Below are positions 1 through 12,050 of a DNA stretch of 64,000 bases, piece by piece; the first letter of the stretch is position 1, and the number at the start of each line of letters is the position of its first letter. This DNA is from Diplosphaera chodatii (Eukaryota > Chlorophyta > Trebouxiophyceae > Prasiolales > Stichococcaceae). The stretch is from NCBI GenBank assembly GCA_032358165.1, contig JAALGY010000037.1, positions 893,001 to 957,000 of the forward strand, given 5' to 3'. The notes beneath the pieces were generated by a model. It did no database searches. It was not told the DNA's origin and saw only the letters and a list, made by a program, of their open reading frames with translations. Both the position numbers and the translations under genes were made by a program.

Positions 1-1068
1 TTCGCACAGCGTGCCAACCTGGCGATGCACTCAGATGTGGGAACAGTCCTCTTACGAGCACCATGCCTGTGATCAGGGACCACGCTCACCTTCTGATCAC
101 GCGCAGGTGTGCTGCCATCAGTGGATTGGAAGACCGCCCCTGTCTGTGGGTCCTCAAAGGTCGACTGTGCATGCACGCCAGATTTGTCAGCCGGCGTGTG
201 AAGCACGAACTGGCAGCTGTTTAGACATGGTTGCATGTGGCACGACCGGATTGTGCACCTCATCTTCTGGCTTCCTATTCAGCACTGTGTACAGCACAAC
301 CGCCACAAGGCACAGCAGCGGCACCGCAATTACAGTCAGGAAGATCTGGTCCTGCACGTCTTAACACCTAGGTCTGAACAGCGATACAGACCACCATTTT
401 TGACTGGGCTTCCCTATGTATCTCTTGATGACTGACCTGTGCGTCCTGACATGCTTTGTCGAAGCAGATGCCCTGAAGCGCCGCTGCAGCAACAGACCTG
501 CACTTGCGGCACTGAGGTGCATCTGCCGGGCTGCCAAACACAGCTTTGCTTGGACAGTGGTGTGCAAGCGGACGTTTGCTCCGCACTGGAAAGGGCTGTG
601 CTGGACGCAAAGCGGGATGGCCTTGATTTCCTGGATTGCTCACGTGTGATCCAAAATATGAGAGATGCCGAACGCTGTCTGTGCTGAGCATGAAGCCGAT
701 ATGTCTTACTCTATCGAAAGCAGCATTCAACTACAAGGTCAGCATGCATGACGGATCATGTTGTGCACCTTATATGGATCTGGCCGGAAGCCAGATGAGG
801 ATCTCAGGTCTGCCATCGATCGTCCTTCCTACTCTCTGGTTGAGGGGCCGCTTGAATGCAACACGGAGCAAGGATAGCAACCCTCAATGTATACAAATGT
901 TACTGTGAAACATGCGCACAGTAGTGGCAAACTTCGGGAGTCTGGCCCCTGATAGAGACCCTGCCGGCATCCCTGTTCACCCGCTGCCGCACCCCCTAAA
1001 GCTCGGCCACACTCAATTTAGTGGGGTGTGTGCATGACCCAGCAGCCTGCCACCACCCTCGGTACCAC
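1..1068. other. No supported gene; left edge and 3' flank of MTV1
   Basis: Only short overlapping frames without recognisable protein families are found here on either strand. The stretch probably holds the 3' untranslated region of the MTV1-like gene that ends at 1069 and part of an intergenic region or of a gene beyond the window edge. No RNA gene or repeat was seen. Confidence 0.5.
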
Positions 1069-4000
1069 TCACTTCTTGAGCTGGCTGATATGGTCCTGCA
1101 ACGGGTAAATAACAGTGTTAGCGCTCTTTGTATGCATATACCACTGCGGTATCGTTCTGATGCCACCAGGCAGGCAGCAAGTACTGGCCGCAGAAATGTT
1201 CGTCCCATTGTTGCACACCCCAACAAAGTCGAATGCAGCCTCCTGTTGCTCCGGGCGGGGAGCGAAGCCCTCCGGCACGCCGGCCTGCTGAAGTGTCTCA
1301 CGGGCCATTGCTGCCGTGGGGCTGTTGCCAACCAGGCCTGCACACCACATACCGCGTGTGCTTCACCAGAAATGCTTGCCATCACACGTGGTGGTTTGAC
1401 AGTCGGGCAGGGTTGTATCACGAGGGCATTCAAAGTGATTGGGGCTTTGGCAAAGTGTCATTGTCAACCGCATGCACACCTGTAGAGGAACTTCGCGCGT
1501 GGCCAATGCTCAGGCCAGGACCAGAGATGCCGCCGCCGCCGCCAAACCCGGCTGCAGCGCCATACGCCGGCGGACTGAGCGGCGGCGGCTGCGGCAGACC
1601 GGGCTGGATCTGTGGCAGCACTGGCTGCTGCCATTGCTGCGGCTGCAACGCCGCCGGCTGGGCGTACATCGGCTGGCCATACGCTGCATACTGCTGCTGC
1701 TGCGGCTGCTGCAGCAGCTGGGCGTACTGTGCAGGCGGCGCCTGCAGAGGCTGCTGCCACATCTGCTGCTGCAGCTGTGGCCCGCCAGCAAAGCCTGCAT
1801 GCAATGAATGCTATGTGCCTGCTAATCAGGTGCAGGCGAGCCTGTGACTGAGGGCACAGGCCCCAGGGTCTTGCTGTAGAGATGTATGGTGGCGGCTGGT
1901 GGCAACAGGGTGCTTGGAGGTTTCTCTCGCACCTGGCATGCCAGCACCGGGCACCATGCTGGCCTGCGGCGCCGGGGACACGGTGCCGAAGCTCGCTGCT
2001 GACGCGCCGCTGCCCGTGCGAGCGTGCAGGCTGCCGCCGCCTGCAGGACGTGGCATGCGCTTGTTCACAGGGAGCAGCAGGACCCTATGCAGGGCATCTC
2101 CGCCTGTGCACAATGGCAGGCACCTATCGATGTGGGGGACGTTAAAGCGGGCGGCAGCACCGACCCATGGGCCGCTGCTTCCTGAACTCGAGGTCCAGGT
2201 CGTCGAAGGCGCCGCTGCCGCTGTTGGAGCGCGCGTGCCCAGCGCCGCCAGGGTTCACGGCGCCGCCGGGGTTTGCAGCGGCGCCGCTGCGGGCCTGGGC
2301 GTGTCCGCCGCCGCCGCCGCCGCCGCCGTTTGCCAGGCCGACGAGCGGCGCGGCTGGGCCGGGCTGCGGCTGCGGCTGGAGCCCGGCCTGCTGCTGCGGG
2401 GTAGGCGGCCAGGGGTGGCGCTGCGCGCTTGGGGCGCCCGCGCCGAAGCCGCTGCCGCCGCTGCTGGCGCTGCTGCCCGCCACGCCGGCCGTGCTGCTGG
2501 CGGCGTCGACGGGCGACAGGCTGGTGAACAGGTCCGCCAGCTCGTCCGCCGGCGGCCGCACGTGCTGCGGCGGCTGCTGCGGCGCTGCCGCTCCCCCTTC
2601 TGCATGGTTTGCAAAGTTGTCAAGGTGCTGGTGTCGCACACGCGAGATCAACAGCCCGTCTTGGCCAAAGATGGCAGCAACTGCATGCGGACCGTTGTGC
2701 CAGCCAAAAAGTGGTGCTGTACCTGCCACGGCAAGTCCGCCGAACAGGCTGTCGGCGCCCTGCTGTGGCGCCTGTGGCTGCTGAGCGGCCGGCATGGCAG
2801 GCTGGCCCAAGCCGCTGCTCTGCGCCCGCGCGAGGGACAGCCCGTCAAACATGCCGCCGCCCGGTGCTGCGGAGGCGGGCTGCGAAGCCGCTGAGGGTGC
2901 TGGCTGCTGCGGCTGTGCGGCGGCGCCTCCCAGCAGCTCTGCACGGTGCGTCGCAAGACATAGATCACCACCGAACAGCATGCAACACAACATCAAGTGT
3001 TACAGCGTGCCATAAAGCGGCTGTGAGGGTACAGGCTTCAGATACATCCGGGTGTCTGTCATATGTCATCTATCAGATGTGTGTGAGGAAGGAACCCAGT
3101 TGCGCACCCATGAGGTCGCCACCGGGCGCTGCTGCAGGTGGTGGTGGCAGCCCTGCAGTGGGGGCGTGCTGCGGCTGCGGCGGGCGCGGCGGCCCGTCAC
3201 CGCCGCCCAGCAGGTCGCCCATCAGGTCTGGCTCTGGCTCCCGCTGCAAAGGGATCGTGGAAAAAGCGGAACATGAAAGCGTGTTGGTTTTCGACGTCGT
3301 GCCCTGATCCAGTGTCTGTCAGCCTGGTTGCACCTTTCAGATGTGTCCTGTCACCCTTCGCACCCGCCGCACCTGCGCAGCCGGAGCTGGCGGGGCGGCT
3401 GGGGAGGCACTCGCGCCACCCGACAGCGTCTCGGCGCCAATGGCCGCCAGCACCGCCCGGGCGCGGGCGCGCACCGTGGCCTGCGGCGACTTTGCCGCCG
3501 CCTGCAGCGCGCTGGGGTCCGACTGCAAGAACAAAGCCAAAAATCTTCACAGGGCTGGTGAGCTCTAGACCGCTGTCTGCGGTCCAGTCACCTGCAGAAT
3601 TCCGCCAATGGCCACACCTCTCGCAGGCTGACAGCAGACATAGCAGCACGCACGCTGCTGGCAGCGCGGCTCCATGTATTGCCAATCATAGCCCACACGC
3701 TGCTCGTGGCATGACGACGCAACATTGCCTACAACACCTGGAAGAACACGGCCGCCTCGCCGCACGCCGCCGACGACCCCTGCTGCACGACCGCCTCGAC
3801 GGCGCACAGCGCCCGCAGGCACGCCTGCCACGATGGGCCCTCCTGCACGACCACACGCAGCGACCACGGGTGATGACATGAGGCGGAGGTACCTGCCGAA
3901 AGCACCGAACAACCGCCGGGATGCCACTGCAAGGGCGGCGCTGTGAGGGCTGCGGAGCCAGGGTGAGCTGCAGTCGACAGGGTCATGATGAAGCATGGAG

Positions 4001-6150
4001 CGCACCATCTTGCCAGCCAGCAGACGCCCGACCTCCAGGCCGTCCAGCGGCGCCAGCGCCTCCACAAATGTGCGCAGCTCCTCCGCCCCGGGCATTGCGC
4101 GGACGCCCCCTGCACCGCGGCAGTTTTATCCAGTTGCACTTGGAGCCGGTGGGGTTGCACTGCCCTGCAGCTTAGGTCAGGCAGCGACCAGAATCCGTCA
4201 AACGCAACCATGTAGTCGGGTGGAAGATGCCAGGACATGTCCCTGAAACTTTGAGGCACTGAAACAGCACACAACATCGTCGAACATGGCAATGAGGCGG
4301 CACAACAGGCAGCGTACCCGGCGCACACACGCGGTCCACGAGCTCCGCCTCGTCAGCGACGGCCCCGGTCGCCGCCGCCGACGCACGGGGCAGGGCGCGG
4401 GTCAGCGGCTGGTGGCTGGAGGACGGCTCGTCGTCGCTGTCGTAGCCGCCGGCCCCCTGCCAGCACCACAGCTCCGCGTGTGCGCGCTTTGCGACTGGGC
4501 GTGCCGGAGCCAGCACAAGCAACAGCATGACACCGGGCTTGTGCAGCATGATGTACCACCCCTCGGTTGTCACGACCTCAAAAACAAAGAGCACACCAAC
4601 CTGGCCGCCGAGGATGGACTCGCTGCCGTGGCCGCGGTGGCGCGGCGACAGCGCCCCGCTGATGGCGCTGCCCGCGCCGCTGATGGCGGAGCCCGCGCCG
4701 GACAGCGCGCTGCCGGCGGCCCCCGCCACGGAGGCGCCCCAGCGCGGCGACGCGACGCCGCCGCCGCCGCCGCCGCCCCCGCCCCCCGCCGGCGGCGTGT
4801 AGCTGGGCGCCGCCCGCAGGCCCGACTCGTACTTGGGGTTGCCGAAGCCCTGCTGCGGCACAGCGGACCCGTCACCCTTTTTGGCCAAAGCCACAAGGAG
4901 TGAGACTGCTGCTGTCAGACCCAGCGGCATGCCTGGAGCAATCATCGACCAGTACCGACAACAGCGCAGGTGCCGTCCCTGCATCACCTGCACGCCCCTG
5001 GAGACGGCACTGGAGGCACTCGACACGGCGCCAGCGGCTCGGTTCAGCGCCGACTGCCCCATGGCCAGGCCGCTGCCGAGCATGCCGCCGACGCCTTCGC
5101 TGGTGGCGGCGCCGCCACCGCCAGAAAAGCCACCGGTGCCGCCGCTGCCGCTGTAGTTGGTGCTGCCAAAGCCCTGGATGCGGTTCTGCACAGCAGGACA
5201 CACAGCGGTGGACCCGGCACCGCTGCAGCATGCACAGCCTCCTGATCATCGATGTGCGGTTGTTTGCCGCCAGGCAAGGCTGGCGAAGCCGCCACTGCCC
5301 CACCGTCAGCTGCGGCTGCGCGGGCGTGCTGGTTGGGGCGTAGCCATTCTCCGCTCCAAACAGGGCATCAAGGGCCTCGCGCGCTGCATCACGGACTCGC
5401 TGGTTCGGCACATCGCCCTTGAGAGGGTCTGGCTCCCCCTTGTAGTGTGTCAGCTCACTGCGACATGCACGCGAGCAGTCAGCCTGAGCTGCGATCTGAG
5501 CCATGCACGCCTCCAGAAGCGAGCTGGTCATGGATGCAAGGCCACGTCGCTGACTGTCACGCGCATGCAGCAGCCGCAGTGAAGCCGCACCGCACACTGC
5601 TGGAGTGGCGAGCCATGGCGCGGCGGAACTCATGACAGCCCTTGTTGCATAGGTGCTTGATCAGCCGCAGCGTCTGCAGACACGAACGCATTGCAGTCCA
5701 TGGAGCACTTCACAACCAGAGGTGCAATGCACATGCCCGCATCGCCTTGTGCCGTGATCGCATACACTACCTTCTGCTTGACGACGGGCGGCCTGGCTGT
5801 CAGTCGCTTCACGCAGAAGTCGACCACCAGCCCGACCTCGGGCATGCCCGACTGTGCATCAGCGGCCAGCTCGTCCAACAGGTAGACTGCACGGGAGCGC
5901 ATATGAGCGCTTGGGTTCAGTGCTTTGCGCATGCATTGCGACAATCGCAGCGGTGTCTTGATGCCATTCGTGTACAGCAGTGGGTCCTTGCAAACATGGC
6001 AACATGTTGCAACTGGCCCAACTGCATCAAAGGTTGCATCTTGCGGGGTGCGCACTGGAGCAGTGAAATGCAAGCATTACTTGGAGCAGGCTCGTCCCGG
6101 CCATCCGTTGCGGACTCCAGCTTGCGCATGCGCGTAAACGTGGCGAACAT
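1069..6150 (-). CDS. MTV1: MTV1/tepsin-like ENTH-domain protein (AP-4/clathrin accessory)
   Basis: Seventeen exons splice in frame to a 912-residue protein: 6150-6081, 5886-5771, 5673-5591, 5457-5304, 5185-4988, 4852-4601, 4456-4318, 4109-4006, 3842-3738, 3522-3373, 3243-3096, 2938-2723, 2599-2165, 2040-1933, 1794-1480, 1337-1219, 1095-1069. Residues about 1-125 form an ENTH/VHS-type helical domain with the blocks IYLLDELA, KQKTLRLIKHLC, EFRRAMARHSSSVREL and HYKGEPDPLKGD, which follow plant MTV1 almost block for block. IQGFGSTNY comes next. A second, tepsin-type VHS-like domain lies at about 337-440 (GVRAMPGAEELRTFVEALAP; KSPQATVRARARAVLAAIG). The C-terminal half is Gln/Pro/Gly-rich, with SLFGGLAV at 570-577 and GMFDGLSL at 535-542, and ends DHISQLKK. 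The family (Arabidopsis MTV1, animal tepsin) acts at the trans-Golgi network with clathrin and AP-4 in vacuolar cargo sorting. ATG 6150 is the first in-frame start; 6129 is an alternative. Confidence 0.93.
2305..2328. repeat. (CCG)8 microsatellite in MTV1 exon
   Basis: Eight uninterrupted CCG units. Read on the minus strand they encode a run of eight glycines in the disordered C-terminal half of the MTV1-like protein, so length changes would stay in frame. Confidence 0.9.
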
Positions 6151-6754
6151 GATGGCTACTTGTAAATGTCACCGACCTGCGGGGCCCTTATGTGCACCGA
6201 TTGCACAGCACCTGAAGGCCTGCCGGTGGCACAGATGGATCGGTATGGCCCACTTGGCACTTCCGACAGTGCCTGGCGCAGTAGGTTGCAAGTGCATATA
6301 TACCTCCAGTCTGCAGTTCGGGGGGGTTGCACGGGCACCTGGCAGAGTGCACGTGCTTGGGTCCCGACATGCAGGTCATTTCTGTCAGCGCCCGCAGCAG
6401 GGCATCACAGCTTGCATGGTCGTTAACATTCAGAAACAGTCACTGAAGCAGCAATCACCTCGGCGCTGTGGGCCCACAGCAACAGCTTCCAAAGCTTGAT
6501 TCAAAAACCGCAGCGCGCACTTACGCAAGCACAGTCCTAGTGCTGTGGCAGACAGAGGGCAGAACGAGCTGTGCCTCTTTTCGGCTCGGCCGACGCTCAT
6601 GAGGCAATGGAAGGCTGGCGTTGAACCGATGCGCCCTGCGTACGGATCAGCAGGTGTCACAATGACCGTCAGCGCCAGGCCACAGCGGGCGGCCTAGCAG
6701 CAGGCCCTCAGGCCTGTGTACCTCAGCGGTCGCGGTCGGCAGCTCAGCGCTGCC
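6151..6754. promoter_or_regulatory. Divergent intergenic region, MTV1-like / disordered protein
   Basis: About 600 bases between two genes transcribed away from each other, so it should contain both promoters and 5' leaders. No convincing TATA box or other named element was seen. An in-frame non-ATG extension upstream of 6755 was not used. Confidence 0.5.
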
Positions 6755-9700
6755 ATGGCGGCGGCAGATGCTCAGCAGAGTGCGGAGGCAGCCATGAACG
6801 GCGCGGCACAAAATCTGACCGCTAACCCGGCCTTCGTCCAGCTGCCGCGGCTCGCCACGCCGCTCAAGCGCAGCCGCAGCCGGGCGGAGGAGTCCGTCAC
6901 GGAGCGCATATCCGGGGACTTGGCCAGGACGTCCACGGAGGGCCTGGTGGACGCCGCAGAGATGGACAACCTGCGCTCGCAAAAGCGCTTTCTGTCGGAG
7001 GTCTGCCGCCTGCAACCTTATAGCCAGCCATGATGCCAGGATGCGTTCTGCACGGTGCTGGAAGTCACATCTGGATAGCAAGCTGTTTGCAACAGCCACA
7101 GCTTTCTGCTGTGGTCCGTGTGCCATACGCAGCTTCGCCTCATGCAGTCCATGGCCGCCGACATGAGCAAGATGAGCTGCGCCGGAGGTGGGGGCCTGTC
7201 GCTGGGCTGCGGCGCGCTGCCTGACGGTGGCAGCCAGTCGGACGACAGCCCTGGCAGCCCGATGGCAACCGACCGCCGCACCAGCGGCGGCAGCGCCATC
7301 ACCCCCGAGGCAAGTGGCACGGCGCAGCGAATGAACGCCAGCTGGTGCACCAATACCACACTTGACGCGGAGTTGCAGCCTGCAGCGCAGAGGCCATCCG
7401 GTAGCTCACAGGCGAGCTGGTCACCACCCCTGCCTCCGGGCTGGTGGCTGTGTTTAGCTCCTCCCGTCGTCGCTGCCACCGCCTTCCTCTGCAAAGTATC
7501 TGCTCCTGTCGGCCAGATATGATGACCTCCTGGACTGCAGGCCGCCAGCTGCTTCAGCCCCTTTGGCACGCCGGCGCCGCGGCGCGCAGCCAGGCTGTCG
7601 GGCGGCGGCGGCGAGGCCGGCCCCGTGCAGCTGCGCGCCCCCAGTGGCGGCGCGCTGCGTGACTCGGCAGCGTCCGCCGCCTCGGTGGCCATGGTGTCGC
7701 CAGCCACCCCGCAGCGCGCCGGTCCAGTGTCCAGCACCGCAGGTGCGACCCGTTTCCCTTGCAGCATAGGTAGCCAGCCTCAGTGTATGAAGATTTGGAG
7801 AGCGACACTCTGAGCTCAGCTGCTCGCCGTGTGGGCCGTGCTCTGCTATGTCGGCAAGCAACTCTTGCGCAAGCGTGAGACCCCGCTGCCAGGACTGGCA
7901 GTCTCATGCCAAGATGTGGCCCGAGTTGCGGCGCTGCACTCAGGCTTCCTGACGCCCAGCCCCGCGCGCACGCGCATGAGCCGCGGCGCGGCGTGCACCG
8001 CGATGGACGCCTCGGAGGCGGAGCGCCTGCCGCCCAGCCCCTCCGACCCCGCGCTCGGGCAGGTGGGCCCATTGGTTGAGCGTTGTACGGAGGCGCCTGA
8101 GCAGCAGTGTCACCTGACAACACTCAGGTGTCATCGCACTGAACAGAAGTGCAGCTGTGTGCAACACCGACGCAAGCTTGGTGGCCGGTCTGGTTGTTTC
8201 TCTGCGTAGACTGAGCGTCACGGTCCGGTGATTGCCAGATGTTGCTTGTCTTGCCCTGGACAGGACCTGAGACGGACGGCGCTGCTGCGGTCGCTGCTGC
8301 AGCGGACTGAGGATCGGGCCCCAGCGGTGACGCCGATGCACAGCCGCCACAAGCCTGTCGGCGAGCTGACCGCCTTTGCGGTAAGATACATGACCACTGC
8401 AAGTACAACAGCACAACGTCGGAGGCCTTGTGGACATCTGAACGCCATGCGCTGACATGGCCTGGCCTTGTCTGTGCTCAGATTTTGCATCCCTCTGCAA
8501 TCCACACGTGGTGCATGGGGCGTGCAGGCGGAGCAGCACCGGCGGCAGCAGAAGCTGGCAGCAGACATGGCTGCCTCACATGCTGCACACCAGCAGGAGC
8601 AGGCTCAGCGGGGGGCAATGGCAACAGCCGCCCCACCACAGGGCCCTGCGCCACAGGTGATGGCTCACATACCGGAATGGTGGCTGGCACTAGGGTGTGT
8701 GCCCTGCATCATGGACAGCAGTCATCCTGTTGCGCAGCGCGTTAGGTTGCTGCAATTTTGAGCTGCCAGGCTGGCAGACCGTGTTGTTGCACTTGCTACA
8801 GGTGCAGGGTGATGGCACTGGCGGCTCACAGGACACGCCGAGCTCAGGCATCAGCAGGATGGCGCCTGCAGCAGACGCCAGTGCCGAAGCCCTGGCATTT
8901 GGCCGCCAGCCAGAGGCCCTGAGCAGCATTCCAGAGGGCCAGCAGGCCAGCCATGCGGGCGAGCAGCCGCGGCGGCAGCTCCCGGCGGCCGCCCCGGAGC
9001 TGCCAATGCACTCGCCGCCCAGCGACGCGTCGGCGGGGGCCTGGGCTGTGCGGCGGTCAGGCGGCATCGTCAACCCTTTTGCAAGGTGGCCTGCCTACGG
9101 AACTGACATACGACGGATTTTCATGGATCTGCGGTCATCCTGTCCCATGCGCATGATGTGCAGGGCTAACCGACCATCGCTAGCGGGTGGGCTTCTGGGA
9201 CGCACTGACTGGTGTGGGTGACGGTAGCAGCTTGATGCTTGTGCTGGGCTTTTCCACAGGTCCGCGCCGGCAGCAGGGCTGCTGGGAACCTCGCCATCCT
9301 TCAACGGCTCCATGAGCATGGACTTCTCGGCGATGGACGCCTCTGCATCGTCGTCAGACTCGGAGGGTGCGAGCCGCTCCACCTGTCCACGTTGGCGTGC
9401 CCCATGCATGTTGTACGCTGCTGGACTCTCGTGCTCCATGGGCAGCGTGGATGGTGTCGAGCGGCAGGCCCGAGCGGTTTGCGCATCCAGCTGCGTCGCG
9501 CCACGTGCAGGCCAAGGGTGGCCGGCGCAAGGCCGCAATGCGAGGGACCTCGGCCGCAGCATGTCGGTCAGCTCGGTGCCACCCAGTGGCATCAACGGCG
9601 GCATCTTTGCCTTTGAGGAGGAACCGAGCGCTGTCGCAGGTCCGAACAGAAGTCTCAGAAGTGTGGCTATGCCAGTCCTACATAGCCTGCCCTGACTGCA

Positions 9701-9905
9701 ACGCACGCTGGCAAACTTAAGCCTAGCTGCTTTACGCATCCACGCCATGATGGCAACTGCAGGGAGCACCCGGCCATTGCAGGCCGTGCTGTCAGCTTCA
9801 GACTCGGCCCACAGGCGGCATGCTGAAGCGCTTAGTGGCGGCAGCGGCGCCGCCGCCCTTCCACAGCTGTCACAGCAGCAACCGAGCCAAAGGCTCTTGC
9901 GTTGA
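6755..9905 (+). CDS. Unrecognised disordered protein with many Ser/Thr-Pro sites
   Basis: Ten exons splice in frame to 545 residues: 6755-7000, 7148-7309, 7541-7742, 7944-8062, 8264-8380, 8528-8656, 8802-9085, 9260-9366, 9511-9639, 9763-9905. I do not recognise the family. The protein is rich in Ala, Ser, Pro, Gly and Gln and looks mostly unfolded. It has a basic N-terminal patch (ATPLKRSRSRAEE), the short conserved-looking block SQKRFLSESMAADMSKM at about residue 75-91, several proline-directed sites near basic residues (TPLKR, SPFGTPAPRR, LTPSPARTR, TPQR) and a short amphipathic stretch AEQHRRQQKLAADMA. KRFL fits the loose RxL cyclin-docking pattern, so a CDK substrate is conceivable, but this is only inference. 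Intron 2 appears to use a GC donor (GAG/GCAAGT at 7310). Splicing is supported by frame continuity at all nine junctions. Confidence 0.75.
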
Positions 9906-10263
9906 TATGCAGTGGTCCATGATGGCCAGCATCGCCGGCAGCCACTCGGGACAGCAGAGTTCGGCATACCAGGATGCTAGAACAAGTCTTGTAATCTTCT
10001 GCAAGCGCAGTGACATGTGCTGTGCAATGTCATTCGGGTGTGCTTGCTTCGGACAATGCGTTGTGTGCAGGATCGGACATCTGACTGTCGTTGTCTTCAG
10101 TGCTTCTGAGTCTCCTGCGTTGTTTGGGTTTGTTGAGTCCTTGTGCACCCCAATAACTGTGGTCGGACATGCACTCGTCGTTCATCAACCCCACGAGTGC
10201 CCCCTGCCATGCTGTATGTTGCTGTTCTGCTCGACAGTAGACTGAATGGCACGCATCTTGCCA
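9906..10263. other. Convergent intergenic region
   Basis: The two flanking genes end here from opposite sides, so the region should hold both 3' ends. TGTAA, the usual green-algal polyadenylation signal, occurs at 9990-9994, 85 nt after the stop at 9905. No gene is seen. Confidence 0.5.
9990..9994 (+). terminator. Candidate polyadenylation signal TGTAA
   Basis: TGTAA lies 85 nt downstream of the stop codon of the plus-strand disordered-protein gene. This pentamer is the common polyadenylation signal in Chlamydomonas and relatives. Other genes in this window do not all show it close to the stop, so it may be chance. Confidence 0.3.
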
Positions 10264-11334
10264 TCAGATGACAGCCGCCTTGAGCTGTGCGAGCACTTTG
10301 TTCAGGGCGTCTGCAGAGCCTCCGCCCCCCTGTGGCGCGTCAACGCCCACAATGCCTGCAGTTGCAGGCAGCGCATGTCTGCTGATACTCAATTGCCCAG
10401 AGATCTTCATGCACCGTCTGCAGGGCTGCCATGTCGCCGTTGATCACTCACCGCACAGGTGCCCAGTCTCAAAGACCGCGTTCTCGAAGGTCTGCGGAAT
10501 GCCTGCCGCCAGCTGTGCTGCCGCTTCTGCACCGAAAACAACGCGCTGCACCTCCGCCAGCTGTGCGAACAGCGGCTGCACCGCGATGCCCCTGCCGCCG
10601 CCTGACTCCCCGTTTGCCGGTCCAGCATTGAACTGCCCCTTCATGTCAGGCGCTGAAAGCCCAGTCTGCCGCCGGTGCAGGCTGAATGGGGACTCCATGG
10701 GGCCCGCGCCGCCCGGAGTCGACCTCCGCGCTGCTGTCGACAGCTTGGGCGGCGCTGCCGGCGGCCGCTGCAGGGCGATGTCAGGACGCAGCGCCCTCGC
10801 TGACGCTGCCTGCTGCCGCTGCCTGGCGCGCTGCCTCGCTGCCTGCGCCACGTGGATGCTGATGGACACCGCCGCCAGCAGCGCAAACGCCGCGGGCGCT
10901 GAGAGCGCCGGCAGGCTGACCTCCCTGCCGCTGATGTCGAGACGGCCGATGGCCGGCAGCCCCTGTGGCAGCCGCACCACCGGCTGCTTGCTGTCTGCTC
11001 CTGCATGCAAGCGTGATTTCGGTGCAACCATGTGCCATCCCTCTATATCGACGCACGACTCTCTAGAAATGTCATATGTACCTTCGTCAGGATGCAGCGG
11101 CTCACCTAAGGCGGTCCACACCAGCAGGGGGATGGACAGCGGGGCCGTGAATGTCAGCAGCGCAGCGAAGAACCAGCCAGCTCCCTTGAAGCAGGTCGCA
11201 ACGCTCCGTACAAGGCTGTGCACCGACAAGGCCTCCGGCAGCGGCACGCACAGCAGCAGGAACAGGCGGCCCAGCAAGCCAGGCGGTTGTTGGGGCGCCT
11301 TCCCATAAGGCGCAGAGTGGGATCCGCGCGCCAT
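10264..11334 (-). CDS. Unrecognised membrane protein, 289 aa
   Basis: Three exons (11334-11106, 11000-10452, 10355-10264) join in frame to 289 residues starting at ATG 11334. I do not recognise the family. Hydrophobic segments are visible at about residues 20-37 (GRLFLLLCVPLPEAL), 52-72 (GWFFAALLTFTAPLSIPLLV) and 108-127 (SAPAAFALLAAVSISIHVA), suggesting two or three membrane spans near the N-terminus. They are followed by a basic, Arg/Gln-rich stretch (ARQRARQRQQ), a Pro/Ser-rich linker and a soluble C-terminal part (QPLFAQLAEVQRVVFGAEAA, ending NKVLAQLKAAVI). No signal peptide or transit peptide is obvious. The gene ends facing the end of the plus-strand gene at 9905. Compartment and role cannot be told from sequence. 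Confidence 0.75.
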
Positions 11335-12050
11335 CTGGAAGGACAGCAGAATAGATGCTGCGTGTTTGGTTTGACATGTGAGAGATCAAGCAGGCGCAGG
11401 CGCTGTTATACATCCTGAAGGCAGCTAAGCATGTCACCAACCTGTGTAGGAGCGCTTGCGCAGTGCAGGGATGGTCAGGTCATCACGATGCCGGATCACT
11501 TCAGCTGTTGAAGTCCTGACCAGCCGCAATAGAGCATGAGGTTGATCAGAGGCGCAGTCGCGATCGCGTGCTTATAGCTGTGCCTCTCAGAAGTCAGATG
11601 GGATCACAAGCGCCACAGAATATGGTAAGTTCGTCACAAGATGATTCCAACAGCCACTTTCAGCCCTGGCGTGGTTGTAAGATGATCAGGAGAGCTACAA
11701 ATATTGGCTGCAGGGCCCTTGATGTGATGCCACAAAACCACAAGTCACGTGCTGACATCATGTTGTGACCGGCGCCGCTCGAGACGAGTTCACTGTGCAT
11801 TCTCCTGCCACGACCAGTGCCTCAAACAGGCTTGTATGACCTGTGGACTGGATAGAGATGCAGGCATCGCTGTGCAACCACCGATCACTGCAGACTGTGC
11901 TGGACACATCAACTCTGCTGCTGCCTCGGCCACATACACGCCCCTTCTGGCGACAATCAGGCCACAGATTAGCACACAACGTCAGCGCAGCTCATGCAGA
12001 CAGACAGGACAGCTATGTCCTTGTGGATCCAGTCCCTCCGAGCGCGCTCG
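11335..12050. promoter_or_regulatory. Divergent intergenic region
   Basis: About 700 bases between the minus-strand membrane-protein gene and the plus-strand small membrane-protein gene, presumably with both promoters. If the first exon of the plus-strand gene is placed wrongly, a real upstream exon could lie here. Confidence 0.4.

Noticed and set aside
1899..2894. 331-codon plus-strand open frame
   Set aside because: It is antisense to the Gln/Gly-rich exons of the MTV1-like gene, which splice in frame and carry the AP-4-binding motif. The plus-strand product has no domain.
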